Notes: generated from the sequence alone by a model not told the origin. A stretch of DNA of 64,000 nt from Stenotrophomonas rhizophila (GCF_001704155.1 NZ_CP016294.1:2663501-2727500); one strand, 5' to 3'. Positions 1 through 11,554 are shown, counted from the stretch's first letter. Translations and numbers: made by a program.

Positions 1-157
1 GGATGGCCTCGGCCACCGCGTCGCTGTCACGGCATTCCACATGCTCCACCACGAACGGCAGCTTGCGCTGGTCGAGCAGCTGCAGGGAATCACCGGTCCA
101 CAGGATCGGACGGATGTGGTCGTAGCGGGCGTAATCGATGTCGGGGGATGCGTTCAT
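1..157 (-). CDS. mtnA: S-methyl-5-thioribose-1-phosphate isomerase, N-terminal part only
   Basis: The gene runs off the left edge, so only the first 52 codons are present. The start is the ATG read from 157. The translation contains [19 protein letters not shown] followed by a segment ending in DAVAEAI, which matches the conserved N-terminus of MtnA. This enzyme isomerises 5-methylthioribose-1-phosphate to methylthioribulose-1-phosphate in the cytosolic methionine salvage pathway. The fragment is too short to show the catalytic Cys and Asp. An eIF2B-like paralogue is possible but less likely, because the LLDQR-LP motif is typical of MtnA. Confidence 0.8.
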   Translation of the reverse strand, partial: MNASPDIDYARYDHIRPILWTGDSLQLLDQRKLPFVVEHVECRDSDAVAEAI

Positions 158-177
158 CCCGTCATTGTAACGGGCGC

Positions 178-876
178 TCAATTCACATGGAATTCGGCGC
201 GGCAGCCGTTGTCCACCCATACCCCGCGGGCATCCCAGCCCCAGTCGCGGCCTTCCTCGCAGGGGCTGCCGGACAGCTGCTTGACCAGCGTGGCGCTCTT
301 GCTGATGCCCGCCCCGCAGAACCGGCGCTGGCGCGACTTGGATTCGCAGACCAGCGGGCGCGGCACATCGAGGAACCCACTGCCATCGGCCGCGCCCACC
401 TCGAAGTCGCCCTGGCAGCCTCGGGTAACCCACACCTCGTTGCGCTTGACGCCCCAGCTGTGCCCTTCCCGACACGGCATCGCCGACAACTGGCGCAGCA
501 GCCGCACCGGCGCGCCCTGCAGGATCACCGGGCAGCTCTGCGGGCGGCCATTGGATTCGCAGCGCAACACCCGGCGCACCTTGCGTTCGCCACCGGTGCT
601 GCCGGGAGCGCCACGGCTGCGGAACTCAGCCCGGCAGCCGAGCGTGACCCACACCCCGGTGCGATCGGTGCCCCATTCCGAGCCGCGCACACAGCTGTTG
701 TCGGACAGTTGGCGGACCAGGTCGACGCCGTTGGCGACCGGCATGTCGCAATGCACCCATTCCATGTCGCGCGATTGGCAGCGCACCACCTGCCCGGCAT
801 AGCCGGTTTCGGCCCACGCGGACAGCGGCAGGCAGGAGGCGAACAGCACCAGCCCCAACGCCGGCAGGCGCCACAT
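178..876 (-). CDS. Secreted protein with three DUF3011 repeats
   Basis: The product is about 232 residues. From the chosen ATG at 876 it begins with a short basic segment and a hydrophobic stretch ending SAWA, a good Sec signal peptide, so a periplasmic or secreted location is expected. The mature part holds three units of about 60 residues. Each has a Cys-rich pattern: V-C-S near its start, then L(V/L)(R/K)QLS, a Cys, a WG pair, VWV and a final GC with an aromatic residue. This matches DUF3011, a family without a known function. Conserved Cys pairs suggest one or two disulfides per unit. In-frame ATGs at 918 and 927 and a longer reading to 1005 are alternatives. None has a convincing ribosome binding site. 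Confidence 0.75.
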   Translation of the reverse strand: MWRLPALGLVLFASCLPLSAWAETGYAGQVVRCQSRDMEWVHCDMPVANGVDLVRQLSDNSCVRGSEWGTDRTGVWVTLGCRAEFRSRGAPGSTGGERKVRRVLRCESNGRPQSCPVILQGAPVRLLRQLSAMPCREGHSWGVKRNEVWVTRGCQGDFEVGAADGSGFLDVPRPLVCESKSRQRRFCGAGISKSATLVKQLSGSPCEEGRDWGWDARGVWVDNGCRAEFHVN

Positions 877-1032
877 CAGGGCGGACGGCGTTGGTGCAGC
901 AGCTTCCACCCGTTTCATCAACTCCATACACGCCGCCACTGAACGATTACGTCGCCACCATCCGACATCGGGTGTGATAAGAGCATCATCACGCAACCCG
1001 CGCAAGACACTTTCATGGAGACTTCACTACGT

Positions 1033-1977
1033 TCAGGCGTGGGCGAAATCGAATGCCAGCACATCGGCAATCCGGCCGGTACGGTTCATCGCCATCAACA
1101 GGCGGTCCACGCCTACCGCCACGCCTGCGCAATCCGGCAGCGCGGGCAGTGCGTCAAGCAGGCGCTCGTCCAGCGGCGGCAGCACGCTGCCGCGCGCCTG
1201 CCGCACCGCGTGGTCGCGCACGAAGCGGGCGCGTTGTTCGTCGGCATCGTTGAGCTCGTGGTAGCCGTTGGCCAGCTCGACCGCGCCCAGGTACAACTCG
1301 AAACGTTCGGCCAGCGGCGGCATGCCCGGCCGCACCCGCGACAATGCGGCCTGACTGGCCGGCCAGTCATGCACCACCGTCATCTGGCCATCACCGAGAT
1401 GCGGCTGGATGCAGTGGGTCATCAGCAGGTCCAGCCAGTCGTCGCGGGTCAGCCCGTCGGCATCGATGCGAACCCTGGCCAGCGGCGCCTGCAGCTGCTC
1501 AAGGCTGGCCTCGAACGGATCCAGCCCCACGTGCGCCTGGTACAGACTGCGATAGTCGAGCACCTGCAGTGTCGCGTCGCGTCCGACCAGCGCCAGTGCC
1601 GCGCGCACCAGCGCCACGGTTTCATCGATCAAGCGGTGATGATCCCAGCCGACCCGGTACCACTCGAGCATGGTGAACTCGGGATTGTGGCGCCCCCCCG
1701 CTTCGCCGTTGCGGAATACCCGGCCCAGCTCGTAGCAGTCGCCCACGCCCGCGGCGAGCAGCCGCTTGAGCGGGTACTCCGGCGAGGTGCGCAGCCAACG
1801 CTGGGCGCTGCCTGCATCGACGTGGCCACTGAAACGCGTGTGGAAACTGTCGATGTTGGGTTCGGTGTTGCCGGCCTCCGAGAGGATCGGCGTTTCCACT
1901 TCCAGCACGTCGCGTTCGGCAAAGAAGGCGCGGATCAGCGCGTTCAACGCCGCACGCTGGCGCAACGCGGCGATCAC
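1033..1977 (-). CDS. epmA: EF-P--(R)-beta-lysine ligase
   Basis: This 314-residue protein is a class II lysyl-tRNA synthetase-like enzyme without an anticodon-binding domain, as expected for EpmA (PoxA/GenX). EpmA attaches (R)-beta-lysine to elongation factor P, which relieves ribosome stalling at polyproline stretches. Visible features are VLEVETPILSEAG near the N-terminus, the motif 2 region GRVFRNGEAGGRHNPEF, ELANGYHEL, and the motif 3-like GVAVGVDRLLM near the C-terminus. The start is a GTG at 1977 that overlaps the TGA of the upstream acetyltransferase gene as GTGA, so translation is probably coupled. The length is slightly below the usual 325 because the N-terminus is short. epmB and efp are not in the window. 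Confidence 0.93.
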   Translation of the reverse strand: MIAALRQRAALNALIRAFFAERDVLEVETPILSEAGNTEPNIDSFHTRFSGHVDAGSAQRWLRTSPEYPLKRLLAAGVGDCYELGRVFRNGEAGGRHNPEFTMLEWYRVGWDHHRLIDETVALVRAALALVGRDATLQVLDYRSLYQAHVGLDPFEASLEQLQAPLARVRIDADGLTRDDWLDLLMTHCIQPHLGDGQMTVVHDWPASQAALSRVRPGMPPLAERFELYLGAVELANGYHELNDADEQRARFVRDHAVRQARGSVLPPLDERLLDALPALPDCAGVAVGVDRLLMAMNRTGRIADVLAFDFAHA

Positions 1978-2459
1978 GCCCGCGCGTCCCGCAGGCGGCT
2001 GGCCAGCTGCAGGGTGAGCAGGCTGCGGGTGTCATCGACATAACCGGTGGCCAGGTACAGCCGGCGCGCCAGCTCGTTGTGGTGGTTCACCTCCAGCCGC
2101 ATGCGCTCCACCCCGCGCGCGTTGGCGCGCTGTTCCAGGATGGCCAGCGCCTGTTTGCCGCGGCCACGGCCGCGTGCGGCATGGCTGAGGTACAGCTCGT
2201 CGAGCAGCGCGAAATGACCGCCCTGCTCCAGGCTGAAGCCCATGGCCAGCGCGGCATGGCCAACGACCTCACCGGTCTCGGACAGCCACAGCAGCACTTC
2301 ACCGTTGCGCGGGTCTTCCAGCAGTGCGGCCAGGGCGCGGCGCACGCGCGCTTCGTCGAAGTCCAGCTGGTCTTCGGCGTAGAACTCGCGCATCAAGCCG
2401 ACCACCAGTTCGGTGTCGGCGACAGTGGCGAGGCGGAAGTCGAGGGGGGAAGTCTGCAT
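1974..2459 (-). CDS. GNAT family N-acetyltransferase
   Basis: The 161-residue protein shows the GNAT fold. A strand ending LLDELYLS leads into the acetyl-CoA pyrophosphate-binding motif ARGRGRGKQAL at about residues 95-105. After this come LEVNHHNELARRLY and GYVDDTRS, the usual motif B region. The substrate cannot be told from sequence. The gene lies 18 nt downstream of ligA and overlaps epmA by 4 nt, so ligA, this gene and epmA probably form one transcript. The position suggests co-expression, not a shared reaction. Protein or small-molecule N-acetylation are both possible. Confidence 0.85.
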   Translation of the reverse strand: MQTSPLDFRLATVADTELVVGLMREFYAEDQLDFDEARVRRALAALLEDPRNGEVLLWLSETGEVVGHAALAMGFSLEQGGHFALLDELYLSHAARGRGRGKQALAILEQRANARGVERMRLEVNHHNELARRLYLATGYVDDTRSLLTLQLASRLRDARA

Positions 2460-2477
2460 GAAGGATTCAATCCGTTT

Positions 2478-4970
<2,493 letters not shown>

Positions 4971-5008
4971 CTAGGCGCTGCCGTAAACAACGACCACCCG
5001 CGCGGTCC

Positions 5009-5030
5009 GCGTCGGAATCCGACGCACTAC
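5009..5030 (-). repeat. REP palindrome (GTAG-headed)
   Basis: Read on the minus strand it begins GTAG and then forms GCGTCGGA-T-TCCGACGC, an uninterrupted 8 bp stem. The GTAG head followed by a GC-rich hairpin is the pattern of the SMAG REPs of Stenotrophomonas. It lies in the divergent gap between ligA and the Tat aminotransferase gene. Confidence 0.7.
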
Positions 5031-5103
5031 CGCCGAAGTGGCTTGCCGGCCCCGCCGCGTGGCGCTAGCGTGCCGGAATTGTCCCGCCTTGGGTGTTCCT
5101 GCC

Positions 5104-6225
5104 ATGTCATCGACCGTCACGTCCCGCCGTTCCTTCCTGCAGCTGGCCGGTACCGGCCTGGCCCTGTCCGGTATCGGCCTGGGTCCTGCGGTTTCCAGCG
5201 CCGCCCTCCCCGCCCGCGCTGCAGGTACCGGCCCGGTGCTGCTCAACTTCAATGAAAGCCCGTACGGTCCGTCGCCTGCCGCGCAGGCCGCCGCGCGCGC
5301 GATCGTGGCCGACAGCGGGCGCTACCTGTTCGCCCTGGCGGGCGAGCTGCGCGATGCGTTCGCGCAGCAGGAAGGCCTGGCTGCCGAGCGCGTGCGGCTG
5401 TTTCCCGGCTCCAGCGAACCGTTGAACCGCGCCGCCGTGGTCTGGACCTCCCCCAGCGCCGGTCTGGTAGTAGCCGACCCGACCTTCGAAAGCCTGGGGG
5501 ACCTGGCCGCCGCGCGCGGTGCCACGGTGGTGAAGGTGCCGCTGCGGACCGATGGTGCGCACGATATGCGGGCGATGGTGGATGCGGCCAGGCAGGTCAA
5601 CGCCGGGTTGCTGTACCTGTGCAATCCCAACAATCCCACCGGCTCGATCACGCCCGCCGGCGACATTGCCTGGTTGCTGGCGAACAAGCCGGCGCAGACG
5701 CGCCTGCTGGTGGACGAGGCCTACCTGCAGTTCAGCGCACAGCGCTCGGTGATCGCGCAGGTGATGCAGCGCGATGACGTGATCGTGCTGCGCACCTTCT
5801 CCAAGCTGTACGGCATGGCCGGGTTGCGCCTGGGGGTGGCCGCGGCCCATCCGGACCGGCTGCGCGAACTGGCCAGCCTGGGCGACAACCCGCTGCCGGT
5901 GACGGCGTTGGCGGCAGGGCTGGCGAGCCTGCGTGAGCCTGGGCTGGTGGAACAGCGTCGCGAGCAGAACACACGGGTGCGGCAGGCCACCGTGGAATGG
6001 CTGCAGAAGCGCGGTTTCCGCTGCCTGCCGACAGAGGCCAACTGCTTCATGGTCGATGTGCAGCGCGATGGCGCGGCATTCACCAGGGCGATGGCCGAAC
6101 GTGGCGTGGTGATCGGCCGCAGCTGGCCGATCTGGCCGGAGGTCGTCCGCGTGAGCGTGGGCACCGAAGCGGAGATGGCCGCGTTCCGCGACGCATTCTC
6201 AGCGGTAGTTGGATTGAAAGGTTGA
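5104..6225 (+). CDS. Tat-exported PLP-dependent aminotransferase, histidinol-phosphate aminotransferase-like
   Basis: The 373-residue protein is a fold-type I aminotransferase close to HisC. It has NFNESPYGPSP near the start of the enzyme domain, CNPNNPTGS (174-180), DEAYLQF (D204, Y207) and the Schiff-base lysine in TFSKLYGMAGLRLG (K234). The ATG at 5104 places a twin-arginine signal first: SRRSFLQ at residues 7-13, a hydrophobic stretch, and a likely cut near ARA at about residue 39. The enzyme would therefore be exported already folded with its cofactor. A longer reading to 5038 would bury the signal and is less likely. The gene is alone on its strand and its stop lies 3 nt from the stop of zipA. 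The substrate is unknown, and a role in cytosolic histidine synthesis is unlikely because of export. Confidence 0.9.
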   Translation: MSSTVTSRRSFLQLAGTGLALSGIGLGPAVSSAALPARAAGTGPVLLNFNESPYGPSPAAQAAARAIVADSGRYLFALAGELRDAFAQQEGLAAERVRLFPGSSEPLNRAAVVWTSPSAGLVVADPTFESLGDLAAARGATVVKVPLRTDGAHDMRAMVDAARQVNAGLLYLCNPNNPTGSITPAGDIAWLLANKPAQTRLLVDEAYLQFSAQRSVIAQVMQRDDVIVLRTFSKLYGMAGLRLGVAAAHPDRLRELASLGDNPLPVTALAAGLASLREPGLVEQRREQNTRVRQATVEWLQKRGFRCLPTEANCFMVDVQRDGAAFTRAMAERGVVIGRSWPIWPEVVRVSVGTEAEMAAFRDAFSAVVGLKG

Positions 6226-6228
6226 CGG

Positions 6229-6963
6229 TTACCAGCGCGGGGCTTTGGTCAGTGGCGGCGCCTGGTGCTGCCGGTCGTAAGCACGCAGCTCGTCACGGAT
6301 GTGTGCGATGCGCTGGCGGCCGAGGCTGGCCTTGCTGTCGTCAAGCACGACCGCATCGAGCAGCTCGGCCATGCGCTCCACCGTCGGCAGCATCTTTTCC
6401 CAGGCATCCAGAGCGGTCATCGGCGCCGGCAGGGTCAGGAAGAAGGCGATGGCCGGGGTCTCCATCTCGCGGATGGTGGCCATGTCGAAACTGCCGGGCT
6501 TCATGATGCTGGCCATGGAGAAGATCGGGCCGCGCTCGGGGTGGCCTTCCACCAGCCGGTGGAACACGTTCATGTGGCCGAACACCAAGCCGGTCTTTTC
6601 GGCGGCCACGACGATGTCTTCGCCGCGCAGCATCTCGCCGGCGCGGGCGGCCACGAACAAGGACACGATCTTGTCGAAATCCTGGCTGGCGCGCTTGCCC
6701 AGGTCGCTGGCAGGGCTGGCATCCACCTCGGGCAGGCCCAGTTCGGCCTGGGTTACGCCGTTCTCATCAGTGAAGCCGGCGCCGGCGGCACCCGCTTCCT
6801 GTTCGCCCAGCAGCGGTTCACGGCGCTGGCCTGCAGCACCGTCGGCACCTTCCACGCGGCGGCCCTGCGATTTTTTACGCGGCCGGCCAAACAGGAAGAT
6901 CGCAGCAATCAGCAGCAGGCCGGCGGCCAGGATGCCGATGCGGAGCATTGCCATGTCGGACAT
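6229..6963 (-). CDS. zipA: Cell division protein ZipA
   Basis: The 244-residue protein has an N-terminal membrane anchor (about residues 6-26, LRIGILAAGLLLIAAIFLFG), a basic and then variable linker, and a C-terminal globular domain from about residue 105. That domain contains LVFGHMNVFHR, FSMASIMKPGSFD and TPAIAFFLTLPAP, which match the FtsZ-binding ZipA domain. ZipA is a single-pass inner-membrane protein that tethers FtsZ at the Z-ring. The gene starts 43 nt after smc on the same strand, the smc-zipA order also seen in pseudomonads. The linker is shorter than in E. coli ZipA (328 residues). ATGs at 6954 and 6948 are alternative starts. Confidence 0.93.
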   Translation of the reverse strand: MSDMAMLRIGILAAGLLLIAAIFLFGRPRKKSQGRRVEGADGAAGQRREPLLGEQEAGAAGAGFTDENGVTQAELGLPEVDASPASDLGKRASQDFDKIVSLFVAARAGEMLRGEDIVVAAEKTGLVFGHMNVFHRLVEGHPERGPIFSMASIMKPGSFDMATIREMETPAIAFFLTLPAPMTALDAWEKMLPTVERMAELLDAVVLDDSKASLGRQRIAHIRDELRAYDRQHQAPPLTKAPRW

Positions 6964-7006
6964 TCGAGGGGTCTCCGGCTAAATACGTTCAGGTAAGCAT
7001 GGCACG

Positions 7007-10000
7007 TCAGGCCGCGCCCGCCAATCGTGCTGCCTCTTCCAGGTCCACGCTGACCAGGCGGCTGACGCCCGGCTCGCGCATGGTCACGCCCGAGAGCTGG
7101 TGCGCTGCCTCCATCGTGGCCTTGTTGTGGCTCACGAAGAGGAACTGCACCTTCTCGCTCATTTCCTTGACCATGTTGGCCAGGCGGCCCACGTTGGCTT
7201 CATCCAATGGCGCGTCCACTTCGTCCAGCAGGCAGAACGGCGCGGGGTTGAGCTGGAAGATCGCAAATACCAGCGCCACCGCGGTCATCGCCTTCTCGCC
7301 GCCGGACAGCAGCGAGATGCTGGACACCCGCTTGCCAGGCGGGCGCGCCATGATGGTCACACCCGTGTCGAGAAGGTCTTCACCGGTCAGTTCCAGGTAC
7401 GCGTGGCCGCCACCAAACAGGCGCGGATACAGCTGCTGGACCCCGGCGTTGACGCGGTCGAAGGTGTCCTTGAAGCGGCCGCGGGTCTCGCGGTCGATCT
7501 TGCGGATGGCGTCTTCCAGGGTTTCCAGCGCGGTGGTCAGGTCGGTGTTCTGCGCATCCAGGTACTCCGAGCGCTGCGAGGCCTCGCCGTACTCCTGGAT
7601 GGCGGCCAGGTTGACCGGCTCCAGCCGGCGCATGCGGCCATCGATCTGGTGCACGGTCTGTTCCCAGTCGCTGATGCGGGCATCTTCGGGCAGGGTGTTG
7701 ATCACATCCTGCAGCACGAACCCGGCCTTCTCGACCGAAGCGGTGAGCTGTTCCGCGCTGAGCACCAGCGCCTGCTGGTCGAGCTTGCGCTGGGAAATGC
7801 GCTCGCGCTGGGCCAGGGCCTGTTCGTCGCGCTGGTGGCGGGTCTGTTCGAAGGTGCGCAGTTCGGCATCGATGCCTTCCAGCAGCGTGCGCGCTTCGCC
7901 CAGCACGCGGTCGGCGCGCACACGCTCGCCGAGTGCGTTCTGGTGTTCGGCTTCCAGGGTCAGCACCGGCGAATCGCCGTCGTCGAGCTGGGAATGCAGT
8001 TCGCCCAGGCGCGAGTCAAGCTGGCCACGCTGGGTGCTCATGCGCTCCAGGGCCTGGCTCAGCGAGGCCACCTGGGTGCGCTGCGATTCGAGGGTCAGGG
8101 CCAGCGAATGCGCACTCTCGCGCACGCTGCGCGCGGCTTCGCGGGCGCGGTCGCGGGCTTCGCCGAGCTGGCGGCGCTCGCTTTCCAGCGCATGGCGGAC
8201 CGATTCCAGGTCGCCCATGCTGTTGACCGCTTCATCCAGGCGCGCACGGGCTTCGCGCACCTGTTCGCGGCTGGCGTCCAACGTCTCCAGCAGCTGCGAG
8301 AGCTCGCCTTCGATGCGGTCAATGCGGTTGCGGGCGGCTTCGACCTTGCCCTGCTGGCTCTGCAGCTGGCCACCCAGTTCGGACACGCTGCGGTGGGCAA
8401 CGTAGAGCTGGCGCTGGGCGTCTTCGCGCTGCTGTTCGCCGGCCAGCAGCTGGTCACGGAAACCGGCCAGCCGGTTCTCCAGCTCGGCTTCGCGTTCCTG
8501 CAGGGTATCGATCTGTTCGCGCAGGCTGACGATCTCGCGTTCGCGCAGCAGCGCGCCCTGCTTGGCCGCGCCCGAGCGCGACACGCGCACCCAGCCTTCG
8601 CCCAGGCGTTCGCCGCCCCGGGTGATCACCGAATCGCCCTCGCCCAGCGAGGCCTGCAGCGCACGCGCCTGTTCCAGGTCCTCGGCGGCATGCAGGCGGG
8701 CCAGCAGGCGGCGGATCGCGGTGGGGCCCTCCACCTTGGCCGCCAGCGAGGTCGGGGCGACCTGCAGCGGGCTCTGGTCGGCGGAGACCAGCGCGATGCG
8801 CCCGTCACCCAGCTCGGCCAGTGCGCCCACCAGCTGTTCCGGTGCATCGACCAGCACGCCTTCGATCAGCTGGCCCAGCGCGCTTTCCACGGCGTTTTCC
8901 CAGCCGCTCTCCACCGTGAGGCGTTCGCCGACGCGCGCGCCCGAATCCAGCCCGTGCTGCTTGAGCCACGCCACCGCTGCGCCCTGCTCCTGCCCGAGCG
9001 CGGCCTGCTGCAGGGTTTCCAGCGAGGACAGCCGGCCACGCGCGGCCTGGGCCTGCTTGCGGATCTCGGCGAGCTCGGTCTGCCCGGTGCGCTGGCGCTC
9101 CTGCAGGCCGGCCACGGCTTCCTTGCGGGCTTCCACCTGCTCGGTGAGCCCGTCCAGCGAGGCTTTCTGGGTTTCGTGCTGCAGCTGCAGCTCGTCGAAC
9201 ACTTCGGCCAGCGCGTCCAGGTCCAGCCCGGTGCGCTCGCCAGTGAGGGCTTCGCGGCGGCGATCGGCTTCGAGCACCTGGCGGTCAAGGTAGTCGACGC
9301 GGGTGCGCTCGACTTCACCGGCGCGCGAGGCCTCGGAGGTCGTGCGGGTATGTGCTTCCCAGCGCGCCTGCCAGTCGGCCAGTCTGGCCTCGGCGTCGCG
9401 CAGGGCTTCCTGCTTGATCTCGTTTTCTTCCTGCAGCTGTTCGAGCTGCGGCTCGGCCAGCTCCACCGCTTCGCGCAGAACCATCAGCCGCGCTTCGTCG
9501 CCGCTGATGTGCTGGCCCAGTTCGGCTAGCGCCTGCTGGGTTTCGTCGCGGGCCTTGTGCAGGCGCTGGGACATTTCGCGCTGGTGCTGGATCTGCTGTT
9601 CCAGCCGGGCCAGCGTGCTGCCCACCTGGTAGACCTCGGCCTGGGCGGTACTCAGGGCATCAGCGGCTTCTTCGCGGCGCACGCGGCTGGTTTCAATGCG
9701 GGCTTCGGCGTCGCGCTGTTCGGCGATGAACTGCTGCAGCCGGGTTTCTTCCTGGGACAGCGCTTCGCGCAGGCCGCTGAGGCGGGTATCGAGGTTGCGG
9801 AACTCGAGCGCCTTCCACTCGGCATCCTTGACCCGCCGCTCTTCCTGCAGGCCCTGGTACTGCTCGGCCTGGCGCGCCTGGCGCTTGAGGTGTTCGAGCT
9901 GCTTGCCGATTTCCTCGCGCAGGTCGCCCAGGCGGTCGAGGTTCTCGCGGGTGTGGCGGATGCGGGTCTCGGTTTCCTTGCGGCGCTCCTTGTACTTGGA

Positions 10001-10510
10001 GATGCCGGCGGCTTCTTCCAGGTAAACGCGCAGGTCTTCGGGGCGGGCTTCGATGATCTGGCTGATCATGCCCTGTTCGATGATGGAGTAACTGCGCGGG
10101 CCCAGGCCGGTGCCGAGGAACAGGTCGGTGATGTCGCGGCGGCGGCACTTGGTGCCGTTGAGGTAATAGTTGCTGCTGCCGTCGCGGCTGACGGTGCGCT
10201 TGACCGAGATTTCGTTGAACGAGGCGTACTCGCCGCTGATGGTGTGGTCGGTATTGTCGAAGATCAGTTCGACGGTCGCCTGCGACACGGGCTTGCGCGC
10301 GGACGAGCCGGAGAAGATCACGTCGGTAAGCGAATCGCCACGCAGGCGGCTGGCCGAGCTCTCGCCCATGACCCAGCGCACCGCATCGATGATGTTGGAC
10401 TTGCCACAACCATTGGGCCCGACCACGCCGGTCATGTTGGTGGGCAGATGCAGGGTGGTCGGGTCTACGAAGGACTTGAAGCCGGACAACTTGATCGTGG
10501 ACAGACGCAT
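7007..10510 (-). CDS. smc: Chromosome partition protein Smc
   Basis: The 1167-residue protein has the SMC layout. The N-terminal head starts with MRLSTIKLSGFKSF and holds Walker A GPNGCGKSN. A long coiled coil follows, with a hinge at roughly 500-660, then a second coiled coil. The C-terminal head carries the signature LSGGEKAM (about 1065) and Walker B CLLDEVDAPLD (about 1095). Smc is the ATPase of the condensin complex that compacts and helps segregate DNA with ScpA and ScpB, which are not encoded here. zipA follows 43 nt downstream. Coiled-coil code is dense in Gln, Glu, Arg and Ala, which explains long antisense open frames on the other strand. The start ATG at 10510 gives the canonical N-terminus. 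Confidence 0.97.
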   Translation of the reverse strand: MRLSTIKLSGFKSFVDPTTLHLPTNMTGVVGPNGCGKSNIIDAVRWVMGESSASRLRGDSLTDVIFSGSSARKPVSQATVELIFDNTDHTISGEYASFNEISVKRTVSRDGSSNYYLNGTKCRRRDITDLFLGTGLGPRSYSIIEQGMISQIIEARPEDLRVYLEEAAGISKYKERRKETETRIRHTRENLDRLGDLREEIGKQLEHLKRQARQAEQYQGLQEERRVKDAEWKALEFRNLDTRLSGLREALSQEETRLQQFIAEQRDAEARIETSRVRREEAADALSTAQAEVYQVGSTLARLEQQIQHQREMSQRLHKARDETQQALAELGQHISGDEARLMVLREAVELAEPQLEQLQEENEIKQEALRDAEARLADWQARWEAHTRTTSEASRAGEVERTRVDYLDRQVLEADRRREALTGERTGLDLDALAEVFDELQLQHETQKASLDGLTEQVEARKEAVAGLQERQRTGQTELAEIRKQAQAARGRLSSLETLQQAALGQEQGAAVAWLKQHGLDSGARVGERLTVESGWENAVESALGQLIEGVLVDAPEQLVGALAELGDGRIALVSADQSPLQVAPTSLAAKVEGPTAIRRLLARLHAAEDLEQARALQASLGEGDSVITRGGERLGEGWVRVSRSGAAKQGALLREREIVSLREQIDTLQEREAELENRLAGFRDQLLAGEQQREDAQRQLYVAHRSVSELGGQLQSQQGKVEAARNRIDRIEGELSQLLETLDASREQVREARARLDEAVNSMGDLESVRHALESERRQLGEARDRAREAARSVRESAHSLALTLESQRTQVASLSQALERMSTQRGQLDSRLGELHSQLDDGDSPVLTLEAEHQNALGERVRADRVLGEARTLLEGIDAELRTFEQTRHQRDEQALAQRERISQRKLDQQALVLSAEQLTASVEKAGFVLQDVINTLPEDARISDWEQTVHQIDGRMRRLEPVNLAAIQEYGEASQRSEYLDAQNTDLTTALETLEDAIRKIDRETRGRFKDTFDRVNAGVQQLYPRLFGGGHAYLELTGEDLLDTGVTIMARPPGKRVSSISLLSGGEKAMTAVALVFAIFQLNPAPFCLLDEVDAPLDEANVGRLANMVKEMSEKVQFLFVSHNKATMEAAHQLSGVTMREPGVSRLVSVDLEEAARLAGAA

Positions 10511-10601
10511 GGCGTGGTTGGCTTTAGGACAGTCGCGATGGGCCGAGTATAACGGCGCGGGTGTTTTGCGGGCGGTTAGGGGCGCGGGGGCCGTCAGACG
10601 G

Positions 10602-10625
10602 GTACAGCCACGCCCTGCGTGGCTG
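10602..10625 (+). repeat. REP-like palindrome (GTAC variant)
   Basis: A GTA head is followed by CAGCCACGC-CCT-GCGTGGCTG, a 9 bp perfect stem. Its sequence is close to the GTAG-headed copy at 51596. In both places it lies just upstream of a large hairpin element. Confidence 0.6.
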
Positions 10626-10655
10626 CCGTTCCAATCCGCCGGCGACCAGCTTTCG

Positions 10656-10769
10656 GGGGAGGCCGGCGGGCAGCCCCTGTAGCGACTGTCAAAAACATGG
10701 ATGTTTTTGCCAAGCCCCCAAGGATGGGTTTACGGCGTGTCCCGTAAGGGGCTGCCCGACGGCCTCCCC
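10656..10769 (+). repeat. Large hairpin element, copy A (long-core type)
   Basis: A 23 nt left arm (10656-10678) pairs with 10747-10769 with one mismatch. The 68 nt between them hold a perfect inner hairpin CAAAAACAT-GG-ATGTTTTTG and then AGCCCCC, GGATGGGTTTACGGCG and TGTCCC. The same core recurs at 51650-51763. The gene-free stretch 10511-10953 between smc and rplI also holds a REP on each side, a degenerate GCTGTT tract (10791-10823) and the terminator of the ribosomal operon. I see no gene in it. Confidence 0.8.
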
Positions 10770-10790
10770 GGCACGTAGCAATGAGACGCC

Positions 10791-10823
10791 GGCTGTTTGC
10801 TGTTGCTGTCGCTGTTGCTGTTG
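10791..10823 (+). repeat. Degenerate GCTGTT microsatellite
   Basis: About five imperfect GCTGTT/GCTGTC units follow hairpin copy A. A cleaner TGTTGGC tract follows copy D at 51787, so such tracts may travel with, or arise next to, the hairpin elements. Confidence 0.5.
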
Positions 10824-10852
10824 GATTCCAACGAGCGATGACGGGTTCCCAA

Positions 10853-10875
10853 GGCCGACCAACGGTCGGCGCTAC
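10853..10875 (-). repeat. REP palindrome (GTAG-headed on minus strand)
   Basis: Read on the minus strand: GTAGCGCCGACCGTTGGTCGGCC, with a GCCGACC/GGTCGGC stem. Nearly the same unit appears at 56323. Confidence 0.7.
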
Positions 10876-10899
10876 CGGGTGTCAGCCGCCCGGAAACAA

Positions 10900-10927
10900 A
10901 AACGGGCACCCTCGCGGGCGCCCGTTT
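10900..10927 (-). terminator. Terminator of the rpsF-rpsR-rplI operon
   Basis: On the minus strand a 12 bp stem with one mismatch (AAACGGGC..GCCCGTTT) closes a 4 nt loop and is followed by GTTTTTGTTT. It begins about 26 nt after the rplI stop, as expected for a Rho-independent terminator. Confidence 0.8.
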
Positions 10928-10953
10928 CAGCGATTCCAGCCTTGCGGCAGGGA

Positions 10954-11403
10954 TCAGGCTTCGGCTTCCACCACCACCTTGACGGTGGTTTCGACGTCGG
11001 CGTGCAGGTGGATGACCACCTCGTACTCGCCCACGTTGCGGAAGGCGCCTTCGCCCAGGATGACTTCGCTCTTTTCCAGCGGCAGGCCGGCCTTGGTGAA
11101 GGCTTCGGCGATGTCACGCGGGCCAACCGAACCGAACAGCTTGCCTTCGGTCGATGCATTGGCGGCAACGGTGACGCTCTTGCCTTCCAGCGCAGCCTTG
11201 CGGGCTTCGGCGTCGGCCAGGATCGAGTCGGCCTTGGCCTGGTACTCGGCGCGCTTGGCCTCGAACTCGGCCACGTTGGCGGCGGTAGCCGGAACGGCCT
11301 TGCCGGTCGGGACGAGGAAGTTGCGGCCGTAGCCCGGCTTCACTTCAACCTGGTCGCCCAGGCCGCCGAGGTTGGTGACCTTCTGGATGAGAATCAGCTT
11401 CAT
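10954..11403 (-). CDS. rplI: 50S ribosomal protein bL9
   Basis: The 149-residue protein starts [20 protein letters not shown], followed by [15 protein letters not shown], the classic bL9 N-terminal rRNA-binding domain. A long helix (about 45-75) joins it to the C-terminal domain. bL9 sits near the L1 stalk of the large subunit and supports frame maintenance. The length matches the E. coli protein. The gene is third in rpsF-rpsR-rplI, 151 nt after rpsR. That gap contains a stem-loop and may hold an extra promoter. A terminator follows the stop. Confidence 0.98.
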   Translation of the reverse strand: MKLILIQKVTNLGGLGDQVEVKPGYGRNFLVPTGKAVPATAANVAEFEAKRAEYQAKADSILADAEARKAALEGKSVTVAANASTEGKLFGSVGPRDIAEAFTKAGLPLEKSEVILGEGAFRNVGEYEVVIHLHADVETTVKVVVEAEA

Positions 11404-11525
11404 GGTGCAGCTCCAATATATGTATTCGTTAGCGAGGCAGGCCCCGCAGCGTTTGGCTGTCCGAATATCCGAACGGTAGACCCGGCACCGCCCGCTGCCA
11501 AACGGCGCGGGCGGTGGGGACTACG

Positions 11526-11553
11526 AAAGCGGCGACCGGGGTCGCCGGCTTTC
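11526..11553 (-). terminator. Stem-loop in the rpsR-rplI gap
   Basis: AAAGC-GGCGACC and GGTCGCC-GGCTTT form about 12 bp with one bulge directly after the rpsR stop. No long T run follows, so it is more likely an attenuator or a 3'-end stabiliser than a full terminator. Confidence 0.5.
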
Positions 11554-11554
11554 A

